From Mixophyes australis (lineage: Eukaryota; Chordata; Amphibia; Anura; Limnodynastidae), in the NCBI GenBank assembly GCA_036250195.1, contig JAVHZZ010000006.1:168598424-168662423 (forward strand): a stretch of DNA of 64,000 nucleotides. The letters are read 5' to 3'. Shown here in pieces: positions 46,421 to 56,500 of the stretch (position 1 is the first letter of the stretch; each line of letters begins with the position of its first letter). The notes beneath the pieces were generated by a model. It saw only the letters and a list, made by a program, of their open reading frames with translations. It was not told the origin of the DNA and did no database searches. Made by a program: the position numbers and the translations under genes.

Positions 46421-46724
46421 ATGAGATACATTCCAACTTGTCCTCTGCATTCCACATCTGACCTGCACATCTCCTCCCCTCTAATAATCACTGTCACACT
46501 TCTATGCTGAGAGCTGTAAATGACAGCTATGGAGCCCGAAGTATGGTGAAAGTATATAACATTTATTGAGCAGATATGATTCAGATAGTGCAGAAAATGG
46601 TACAAACCGAACATTGCAAACACTGAACAATGGTTCTCTGGGTGAGGATGAAAGCAGGTGATAACAAAGAATATGGCTGGTGAAGGTGAACAGGCTGAGT
46701 GGAAAGATACTAGGATGTTGGCTA

Positions 46725-48692
46725 CAGGGCTGCCAAGAAGAATTCAGGGCCCGGGTACAACAAATTCATGGGGCCCCCCTCATAGTGAAGTAAGCCCCTT
46801 ACGGCGGCGCAAAAAAGATTAGGTATATGGTCATATATTCAGGGGCGTGGCTAGCCAAACGGCAGTGCAAAAATTTTGGGAGGTGCGGTCATGCATTTGG
46901 GGGCGTGGCAAACGTGCCATTGGGGCGTGGCTAACATAAAAACCACTAGGCTCTCAATTCGCCGGAGCGTCACATATGTTTAAGCACTCCTGACTTTCAG
47001 GACATCTACCACCACAGGGTAGTATACAAACAATGCAGTGTGTACACAAACAGTTCAGTCTTGGCCTACACCTTACATTGGACACAACATTCACCAAAAA
47101 TTGGTATTGTCCCTACTAGAATCACAACATTTCACACACTGTGCTGCTCTCTCCTACCTGTTCTTCTCACTTTCTCCACCTGTGGCTGCTGCTTTCTTTA
47201 GTTGTGGCTTGTCCGGATCCAGAAATGTTGAAGGACCTATTTTGAAAAAAAAATGGCTACATTTAGAAAATTACAGCCAGCCCCAGCGTTAAATCAATAG
47301 CACCCACGATTAATAATTAGGCCTTCCTCCAGCTCCAATATTACAATAATGTGCCCCTTCATCATCGCCATGCCTTATGATCACACTGTGCCCTCCATGC
47401 TGTTTTTGCCCCCTTCATCTGGCTCCCCTTCATCAGACTATACTATGCTGCTCCCCCCCTTTTTCAATCCCACTGTGCCATGCCTCCCCCCCCCCTTTGT
47501 AACCCCACTGTGTCATGCTGCCCACCATTTTTTAACCCCACTGTGCCGTGCTGACCCCTGTTTATTAACCCCACTGTGCCATACTGCCCCGTTTTTTAAC
47601 CCATCTGTGCCCCTCTCATTTTTTCACCCCCTCTGTCATGCTGCTTTCCCATTTTTTAACCCCTCTGTGCTCCCCCCTCAATTTTTAACCCCTCTGACAT
47701 GCTGCTTTCCCATTTTTTAACCCATCTGTGCCCCTCTCATTTTTTAACCCCTCTGACATGCTGCTTTCCCGTTTTTTAACCCCTCTGTGCTCCCCCCTCA
47801 ATTTTTAACCCCTCTGACATGCTGCTTTCCCATTTTTTAACCCCTCTGTGCCCCCACTCATTTTTTAACCCCTCTGACATGCTGCTTTCCCATTTTTTAA
47901 CCCCTCTGTGCTCCCCCTCATTTTTTAACCCCTCTGACATGCTGCTTCCCCGTTTTTAACCCCTTTGACATGCTGCTTTCCCGTTTTTTAACCCCTCTGT
48001 GCTCCCCCTAATTTTTTAACCCCTCTGACATGCTGCTTCCCCGTTTTTAACTCCTCTGACATGCTGCTTCCCCGTTTTTTAACCCCTCTGTGCCCCCCCT
48101 TATTTTTTAACCCCTCTGTCATGCTGCCCCCCCGTTTTTTAACCCCTTTGTGCCCCCTCATTTTTTAACCCCTCTGTCATGCTGCCCCCCCGTTTTTTAA
48201 CCCCTTTGTGCTCCCCCTCATTTTTTAACCCCTCTGTCATGCTGCCCCCCCCCCCCCCCCGTTTTTTAACCCCTCTGTGCCCCCCTCGTTTTCCTCCCTT
48301 CACTTACCTTTTCTCCTCTCTTGGTCTTCTCTGCTGCTCTGTGCTCCATTGCTCCAGACTGACTGAATGCTGGGCATGACATGATGACATCACACCCAGC
48401 ATTCAGACAGTCTGAATAGAGCACAGAGCAGCAGAGAGGAGGGATGCCGGCTCCGCGATCAGGTGAGTATGTTTTTTGTTTTTTTTTAAACTAGCCTGCT
48501 CCCCCCACCAACGACCGAGCCCCCCCCCCCCTGCCAAAAAAAAAAAAAAAAAAGGAAAGGAAAAAAAAACGTTTTGAAAAAAAAAATTAAAAAATTAAAA
48601 AAAATCAGCAGCGCAAGGGCCCGGGCCGGGCCCCCTGACATGCCGGGCCCGGGTAATTAGTACCCGCTCCCCCCCCCCTCTCGGCGGCCCTG
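46725..48692. mobile_element. hAT element (1968 bp) with internal minisatellite
   Basis: Left end CAGGGCTGCCAAGAAG; right end complement CAGGGCCGCCGAGAGG. Perfect 8-bp target-site duplication GTTGGCTA at 46717-46724 and 48693-48700. Subterminal GGGCCCGGGTA occurs near both ends in opposite orientation. The centre is a 60-bp minisatellite plus A- and C-runs. No transposase. Confidence 0.92.
47400..48290. repeat. 60-bp minisatellite inside the hAT element
   Basis: A composite unit of 32 + 28 bp: one half holds GACATGCTGCTTTCCC, the other GTGCTCCCCCTC, each ending in TTTTTTAACCCCTCT. About 14-15 units, more degenerate at the left end. The Pro/Leu-rich frames are artefacts. Confidence 0.93.
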
Positions 48693-49168
48693 GTTGGCTA
48701 GCAGCTTGCACTAGTCCCAGGGAACAGGAATAACAAATGAGAACAACAATATCAGGAACAGCAACATCAATGACCAGCAAAGGGGGACTGAGTGAGGCAG
48801 GAATAAATAAGGAAAGAACAGAACAGGTGCAGCAGGTTAACCCCTGCTAGTGAGAAAAAAGGCACAGCACGATAACAGCACCTCTGTTGATTCAGAGGTA
48901 TTGCAGGGTACATTCAAATAATATCAAGTCCAGAGTAGTTTAAGGGAAAGGAGCTGCCAAGACTAAGCAGCATGCTGAAGCGATGCTGCAGTAGCAGTGA
49001 AGGCAGATCCTGATAATCACATCTCACTCCTGCCTTCAAGACTTCTCCCACACTGCTCCCCACTTATGAAACTCTCTGCTGCTCCTGACCAGACTCTCCC
49101 CCCAACCTCCAATCTTTCAAGTGCTCTCTCAAAATCCTCCTCTTCACTATAGTCTTACCCCTCTACAT

Positions 49169-49249
49169 CAGGGCTTACCAGCTACTGGCAACGTATGCTG
49201 GAACTTGTAGTTTTACAACTCCTGAAGAGCCACATGTTGGCCAGACTTG
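49169..49249. mobile_element. Short hAT MITE derivative (81 bp) in the L2 3' region
   Basis: Starts CAGGGCTTACCAGCTACTGG, ends complement CAAGTCTGGCCAACATGTGG. Flanked by CTCTACAT and CTCTACCT (8 bp, one mismatch; 49161-49168, 49250-49257). It keeps one arm text (AACTACAAGTTCCAGCATAC on the minus strand) related to the 147-148 bp MITEs at 3439 and 60415. Confidence 0.75.
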
Positions 49250-49540
49250 CTCTACCTGCTACATCCACGTGTGTCCCATTTGCTCCTACTGTCTCTGCTC
49301 TCATGCCTGCACCTCCATTGTCTGTCTTGAATGTACTTGTCATGTTTTTATGTTTAACTCATATTTGTGTGATTTTATGTTTTATAGTTATGGAATTTCC
49401 ACTTGTATATCTGTTACTTGTAAATGTACGATTATGTTTAATTTTGTATTTGTGTGATTTGTATGTTGACTATCAAGCGCTGCAGAATTTGTGGTGCCTT
49501 ACAAATAAACAATGATAATGATGATATGTGACATTATTTT

Positions 49541-50239
49541 CCTACGCCATGGCATCGGGATAGGTCTATGATACTGTAGGATAAAAAAATGTTGATTCCT
49601 CGTCGCATGGCACTGAACCTATTTGTTTATTTCACAATATGGAATAGGCTTAGAGACTTTGAGGCATCTTCTTACACAAACTTGGAGTTTTCATACCTTA
49701 GATGAGGATACACATTGTTTTGTGGGTCACTGGCTAGGTTTCTATAACTAAGCGCACCCAATCTTTGCCACTTTGGTGTGAATTTCTGCCACAATATTGG
49801 TTGAAGAGTCCTTAACTGGGTATGTATAAATTTGGGTATTGGACTAATAAATTACAGTATTAGTAGATCAAAGATTTCTTGCATAGTGACGGTCAAAAGC
49901 AATTTAAGAATCAATCATATATTAATTGCAAGAATGTAATGATGGTGTACAAAATGATCTGTCCATGTGGGAGAACATGCACGACAACATTCACATTAGC
50001 AAACACATGATAAGAGATATTCGCACAACGAATTTATAGAGTCTTATAGAACATGTTGACAAGGGCTCACCCGAGGGTTTTGTGGCATTTGTGGAAACAA
50101 ATTGGATTTAAATAGTATACGCGTCTTTTCCATTTTCCCTGTGACTTACAGGATAAAACAAGTTGGCAAAGACAAAATGTCTCCTATTATGGGGACATAG
50201 GAGACAACAAGCTCTGTACGTTCAGTGTACAGCTGGCAT
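49541..50239 (+). mobile_element. Possible Penelope-like element C-terminal remnant
   Basis: At about 49930-50090 a broken + translation reads VYKMICPCGRTC and later IEHVDKGSPEGFVAF across frames. This is reminiscent of the GIY-YIG endonuclease region of Penelope-like elements (a CPCG motif followed by an EH helix). Several stops. The remainder is unassigned AT-rich DNA. Confidence 0.35.
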
Positions 50240-50338
50240 CGCAGCAGTGACGTAATCAGTACGCGCCCGCGTTACTCGGTGACATATTCAGGCGGCGCTG
50301 GGCTCTGGTCTGCAGCGCGGAGAACGGAGAAGGAAGAG
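50240..50338 (+). promoter_or_regulatory. ddx42: ddx42 CpG-rich promoter and non-coding exon 1
   Basis: A GC/CpG-rich patch (GTACGCGCCCGCG, GGCGGCGCTGGGC) with a CRE-like TGACGTAA at 50248-50255. It lies 3 kb upstream of the first coding exon. A plausible donor GGAAGAG|GTGACA at 50339 would end a short non-coding exon. The transcription start and donor are inferred; the donor is not optimal. Confidence 0.5.
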
Positions 50339-51659
50339 GTGACAAATGTGGGGGCGATGAGAGAGGGCTGTGCACGACGCAGTGGGGATAGAGTCAGGAG
50401 CAGGGGGTGATCTGTGTTACAGATGGGGAGGGTGTTTATATACATAAGGAGGGGCAATGTATATATACACACAGGAGGGGAGGGGATTAATATAGTACAC
50501 GGGGGGAGGGGGGTGTATGGATACACACATAAAACTTGGGGGGCTATGGAGGAGATCAATGAGAGGGACATTATAACTAATGCAAAGTACAGCGCTGGTG
50601 TTCATAGCAACCAATTAGAAGTCTGTTTTCGTCGTCTACAATACAGTTGAATAATGAATCTGATTGTTTGTTATGGACACCAGTTTTGTGAAATTCCTGG
50701 TCTATGACTGGCCGGGCTGAGATTACTGCAACCGGATTTTACTAAATTAGAGGTTTTAGCCACTGGCATTAATTGCAAAATAGTCCGACCCCTAGGGTAC
50801 ACATATATGCATATAAGATACGTTTTTATTTCTTCTATCTATAGTTTTCCTCCAACCGGCTGTGGTTTTAGAATACCCCCCACCTTTTATTACAAAGTGG
50901 TTAGTCTATAGAAATGTAATTATCTCTTTTTCTATCTGCAGACTACATTTTAATATATTTGGTTTGAAGTCTAAATTTAATGGATGTTTAACTGTACATG
51001 CTTGGTCAAATAGGTTTTCCTGGTCATAATCCTACTGCCAATATATATGGCATTCTGCTATACTCTACTGTAAGGGGTTGATGGGAGAGCGTGCACAAGC
51101 TAGTATTCAATGGGTTGGATGACAGAATTATAAATTTTCAGACATTTAATGGAATATCAATAGTATCTATATAAATATTCCCTGAAAAAAATGCACTACA
51201 CTATTACCAGATATATTTTCCAGGATTCAAAATGTATTTATGTCTAAAGAAGACAAAAATAGTTGGTAATCATGATGTTTGGCATCATAGTCTGCATGAG
51301 AGTCTTATTGAAAAGTGCAGAGCTCAGAACCCCTTCCCATTTAAGTACAGACACTCTGCTCTATACAGCTGTAAAAAGTATACTCTTGGTATGAATCTCT
51401 CTCCTTTCATTTGCATATTAAATGAAAATCTGAAAAGGCAGGGTACAGTTTAAAAAGAATGAAATAAACACATATAGACTTTTTTTTTTATATATATCAT
51501 ATCGGATCCAAAAATGTTTACCCTTGGAAAGAGATGCACGTATTAATGTGAGGCAGTGCTGATGATCTCTGTAGACTCTTGTGTTGTGCCTACTTTCTCC
51601 CTTGACAGATTGTATTTTTATAGCAACTGTTTTCATTTTGTTATCATGGTTCCACATGT
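50339..51659. other. ddx42 intron 1, 5' part
   Basis: G-rich simple sequence at 50400-50550, a possible MITE remnant around 50600-50690 (ATAGCAACCAATTAGAAG and GAATCTGATTGTTTG), otherwise unassigned AT-rich DNA. Confidence 0.4.
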
Positions 51660-52690
51660 TTAGCAGGATATCTATATTTTTTCATTTTTACTTTTTATTT
51701 TCAACGGGTACTTGTAGTAAAAACAGCACAAAACAGTAAATAGAGCAACGAAAAACAGGCTCCGATTTTTAAGAAAATTATAATAGACAATATCAAAGGG
51801 ATGGAGGGGTGCAGGTGAAAATAAGTTATGATTAATATTTTGGGTAAGCTAGTGCATTAAAGAGAGGGTAATTAGCTAGGGTGAGGCTGCTGGGTTCTTT
51901 GCATTTCATGAAAAATCCAGGGCGTCCGTGCTAGAGAAAATACTACCTACATAACAAGCAGGAAATAAGACATTTTTTTTCCTTTCATTTGGCGTGCCAA
52001 ATAATGCGATTACAGATGTTGCCCCAGTTAGAATGTGGAAGGCAAGCTTTACAGGTTGTGTGGCTAAATCTTGAGGGAAGTAGCGTAATTGCAAAATTCA
52101 GGGGTCTGTAGACATTGGTGCCTCTAATAGCGAATTCGGGAGATTATGTACTTTGTCCCAAAAGAGAGAGGTCCACCACGTATGGGCAGGATTTCCCTGC
52201 CCACTTTTTCTCCAGCAAGACTGGTCAGGGTTGCGTTTGGTTACATTTATCAGATGTATAGTAACACCTGTAATATAACATTTAAGTTGTCTCCTTAATT
52301 GGGATTGAGATAGAGGCTATAGGCTGTCCTATTTTTTATTTGTTTCCAGTAGTCTTTCTCAGGATGAGGGGAAACATTTGTGTTAGTATCAAGAGATATG
52401 CTATAAACTAAAGAAATCATACCTCTACGCAAGGGTGAATGAAAGCATATTGTTTTGAATGCAAAAAGAGCTTGAAAAATCTCAAGTTGAGGGGGAGTGA
52501 GATATCTGATATGTAAATATTCAAATAGTCTTTGTGCCAGAGCGATGTATTTTTGTAGAATTGCAGTTAATGAGGAATACCGAGAATCTTCTCTGGATCT
52601 AGGGCTGACAGATGTTATTTTGTGTGGGCTACTCCTTTCCTTCACCTTTGTCCTATCTGTTCACAAGTATAGTGATGGCTGAGCCAAGTC
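51660..52690 (-). pseudogene. L1-type LINE ORF2 C-terminal fragment and 3' end
   Basis: The minus strand reads SLRRGMISLVYSIS-like text, then TWWTSLFWDKVHN (complement about 52145-52185). This is the HIWW-type motif near the C-terminus of L1-group ORF2. It continues to a T-rich end on the + strand (about 51675-51705), the reversed poly(A). Truncated and broken. Confidence 0.6.
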
Positions 52691-52699
52691 ACTAACAGC

Positions 52700-52985
52700 A
52701 TATTCATAATCATCCTCCTCCTCTACTTATATAGCGCCACTAATTCCGCAGCGCTGTACAGAGAACTCGCTCACATCAGTCCCTGCCCCATTGAAGCATA
52801 CAGTCTAAATTCCCTAACATACACACACTGAGATAGACTATGGTCAATTTAATAGCAGCCAATTAACCTACACGAAACCCACACAAACACAGCGCAACCT
52901 CCACACAGATAAGGCCATAGTCAGGAATCAAACTCATGACTGTAGTGCTGTGAGGCAGAAGTGCTAACCACTAAGCCACCATGCT
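52700..52985 (-). mobile_element. tRNA-derived SINE in ddx42 intron 1
   Basis: Minus-oriented member of the family at 8216, 22470 and 44555: TATATAGCGCCACTAATTCC near the tail side, complement of GGTTAGCACTTCTGCCTCAC near the head. The middle has an internal deletion (the GTTTGTATGTTCTCCC segment is shortened). Confidence 0.85.
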
Positions 52986-53376
52986 GCTATTATCTTTGTG
53001 TGTAAGTAATAAACTGTTACTAATTTCAGGGTTCTCCTTTGTCCTCTAAATAAAGTGACACTGAAGTGATGCCAGAAGTACATTGCACATTTTTACCTTA
53101 TACCTCCAAAAAAAAGTGCGGTGTCATTTGTGTGCTTTTTATTAAAGAGAAATAAAAATGTATGATTTCTTTTAAAGCCCCTCTATTCTTTCGCCACCTC
53201 TTCTGATCGGGCAAGCTAACTGTTTGTCCGTTTCTACTGTTAATCTCCAGTCTCTGTCACCTTAACTAATTTTTCTTATTTTCTTTTTTTATCTCAATCA
53301 CTTTGTATACTTTTCTTCTTGTATAAAGTATTGCCTTTTTGCATTTCCTCAACTCTCTTCTATGTCTTTCTTCCAG

Positions 53377-53598
53377 GATGGCCATGAATTGGAATAAAGG
53401 GGGTCCAAGTGGCAAGCGTGGCTTTGGATTTGGGGGATTTGCCATCTCTACAGGGAAAAAGGAGGAGCCGAAGCTCCCAAATTCTTCTCACAGCTCTTTC
53501 CGTGGCCCACCTTCTGCCTACGGCTCTGCAAACAGCTCCCAGCTCCCCTCTTTCTACAAAATTGGATCCAAGAGAGCCAACTTCGACGAGGAGAATGC
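53377..53598 (+). CDS. ddx42: ddx42 exon 2 (first coding exon)
   Basis: Acceptor TTTCTTCCAG before 53377; donor GTAAGG at 53599. Residues 1-71 plus two bases. Two start codons two codons apart (ATGGCCATGAAT); the second corresponds to the start I recall for mammals. Confidence 0.93.
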
Positions 53599-56500
53599 GT
53601 AAGGAGCAGGGCAGAGATAGGAGAGGCAGTGGTAGCGTAGTGTCATTGGAGAGCAATTTAACTTCATAGATAAGAGGAACGGAACTTCTACGAATATTAT
53701 TGAGTGTTGTGAGAAGATGAGGTGCATTATGTCCCCTGTCCTTTGATGGCAACTTCAACTCATTGATAACTTACACCATTGTACCATTCAGCTTGAGAGA
53801 GACTAGAATTGCAGGTGTAGTGAAGTCAATATATATTACACATTTATTGTGTACAAAAGGGGAAATAAATGCCTCTTACATGACAATATAACTGGTGCGT
53901 CAACAGCTTCCTTGTTTAGTTCCACTTTAAAAAGAAGCAAGGTCTTATTTTACAATGTCATTTCCTATTTGCTCTCCCCTATTTTATCATTTTCCTGATG
54001 TATGTAACATTCTTTACCCTCTGATTTTGTAAATAGGCATTGCATGGCTAAGTAATCTGCCTCAATTGACTTGTTGTTTGATTAGTTTTGAGAATGTCAT
54101 TCTGTGCATTGATTCGTTTTTTTGCTTCGTGCCTACAGATACTTTGACGATGAGGAAGAGGACTCCAGTAATGTGGACCTGCCGTACATTCCAGCAGAGA
54201 ATTCCCCAACCAGGCAGCAGATTCGCTCTAAAACAACAGATTCTGACAGCGAGGAAGACCCACTCGAGGCCTTTATGGCAGAAGTGGAGGTAATGCATCT
54301 GTTTGCTCCCACTTGTATTTTTGCCATTATTAACTCTCACTGGTTCCTCCTCAAAGCTTCACCAATTACATGTGCATTCTTCATTGTTTGCTGCATTCCT
54401 TGGCCTAGTTCTTCAATTTTCCTTTCAGTATAGTATCATGCAGGTTAACTTTGCTGTATGAGAGTAGAGTAAGAAATGTACATCTTTTTAGTCCTGTCTC
54501 ACAAATACAAGTATTATTTATTGCACTTTCTTAATTTGTTTTTCTGATGCCCTCTTTCAGAACCACCTACCACACCTAGTTTGACAGTGCTCTAAAGGGA
54601 AACTGTCAATCACAAACTTTTAATGGTATGTCTATGTATGTGGAGCACTTCAGCCCACTTTAGTTAGTTGTCCAGGTACCCGAATGATTGTATTTGTGCT
54701 GAAAAAGAACATGAGGATTCTGGGTAATGAACTCTATATTATTGCGCTTCTCACATGCCGCAGCCGTCTTGTGTGTGACTGATCAGAGAATTTCAGAGCA
54801 GCCTTTTTCTTATTTTTAGGTTTGTGGGGATGTAAATGTAAGTTTGCTATGTGTGTTGCATTTGGAAAGACTCTTTTCTTTTTGTCATACTTAGGATCAG
54901 GCTGCCAAGGACATGAGGAAGTTGGAGGAAAGAGACAAAGAGAAGAAGAATGCCAAGTATGTGAAGTGTTTGTTTAAAAATGAGTCCTAATTACACCTAC
55001 TGATCATGCTGTGAAAATCCCCATTTGTGACACTGGTTGTTATAGATGTGTCACGTACATATAACATGCTGAATGGCGTGGTATCATGTACCAGCTGTAT
55101 AATTTACACATGAGTAACACCAATGCTGTTGCCACACTACTAGGCATTAGTAACAAGGTGCAAAGTTAAATCATGTTCTGTAACCCATGGCATCCTATCT
55201 TATATCAACTATTAGCAGCCAGGTGCAATCTGTCTAATGAAAGCAAATATCTGATAAGTTTACATGGATTACCTGACATGTTTTACTTGCACTGTTTTAT
55301 TAAATAAGCCATTGTGTGCCGCCTTGTAACTTCTTAACTGGACACCATACCGAACAGGGTATGTGTGGGTGTATAATAAATATTTTGTGTTTAGCACATT
55401 CATGATAAATACAGAGCATGCTTTTACACCCATGGTAGACAACCTGTGGCTCTCCAGCTGGGGGATTAAAAGTCCCCAGCATAACCAGCCAGAGGCACTT
55501 CAGCTGGAAAACCACAGTTTGTCTTGTCCTGTGTTTATTGTTTTCTTTTTTTTTTTTTTTTAAGCCCACGTGAAGGCTGTCCTGTACATTTACAACTCAC
55601 AGGACCTATGCCTGGCGCAAGCACACCCCATATGTATATGAATGCAAAACCTTACACTTAGGTTATTATATGGCTGCTTATCTGGACTGAGTGCAGGGAA
55701 GTTTGTTTTTCCTCTTGTTTCTTGCAGGGGTATCAGAGACGACATTGAGGAAGAAGATGACCAGGTAAGTTTGTTGTTTTGCTTTTGTTTTATACAAAGT
55801 GACTATTGGAACTTGTTTTTAAGGTAATTCTTGTTTTTTGACAGCTAAGTAGCAAAGGATATGTCCACTTTTATCTAATGTTACAAGTTACAGCCAATGT
55901 ATGATCACATTAGCAATGCTTAATATTTTTCCTAGTTAGTAGGGAGGATCTTGTGCAGAAAGCTGGGTAGTTTCAGAAGAGTTTGGTGTTGTCGTCATAT
56001 GCTGACTTAAAGTAACAGTACTGTTAACTGCAATAGTGCTGGGACTGTCAATCATTCTATGACACTGCAGAAGGTGGCAAACTCCATTTAAACTTCCTGG
56101 TTTGGGATCTGTATTCTTCCTGGCAACCAGGGATGATACCCAAAGAGAAGCTGCAGCTAGGCAAGTAATGCTAGGTGTTAAATGCTTCTAAGGTCATGTA
56201 GGTAATTATTATTTAAAGTTAAAAAAGGACATATCCATAGAATAATTGAGACTCAATTTAGGATGTATGCCAAGCCTATAGACTTTGGAGAAAAATGGTT
56301 GATGGAATAGAAAACCTGTCAAACGTCAGCAAAGACCAGAAATTGATGTTAATGCTTTGTAAAGAGGGTTGTTAAAGTGTATATGTTTTACACATACAGT
56401 CTAGGCAGCCATTGTGTGGACTGAATCAATGATTGTGAGACTGTAGCCCATCAATTTACCAGCAGCTAGTTACATTACTAAAGCATTAAGTGAATTGCAT

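Larger units (their letters stand above)
46492..49012. mobile_element. LTR-type repeat inside L2, itself split by a hAT element
   Basis: Starts TGTCACACTTCTATGC. Its text (ATGACAGCTATGGAGCC, then ATATAACATTTATTGAGCAG) is a diverged relative of the LTR-like copies at 27829 and 29050. Its far end (AAGGCAGATCCTGAT) matches the far end there (AAGGCAGATCATAAG). ATAATCAC occurs at both junctions (46484-46491, 49013-49020). The L2 frame resumes afterwards. Confidence 0.65.
42960..49540 (+). mobile_element. L2-type LINE, + strand, split by five insertions
   Basis: Broken ORF2 text appears in order: KVKIDTI (about 43170), FPKKPSVDPFSLSNYRSISL (about 43445), THSLLD, LTKVTNDL (about 43630), then VDFPQGS (about 44530), WMSQRYLKLNMPK (about 45030), HYLGIIIHSALSFSPHIQS (about 45140), SRFDYYNL (about 45290) and NLSSAFHI (about 46432). 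It ends with FSHTAPHL (about 49040) and a 3' tail GCGCTGCAGAATTTGTGGTG plus (ATGATA)n at about 49480-49540. The insertions are listed separately. Many stops: inactive. Confidence 0.82.

Noticed and set aside
47349..48379. Pro/Leu-rich + frames read as coding
   Set aside because: The 60-bp minisatellite period is a multiple of three; no start context or domain.
15430..50240. A third host gene between ccdc47 and ddx42
   Set aside because: Every extended protein similarity found in this interval belongs to a transposable element; no CpG-rich promoter or run of spliced exons was seen.
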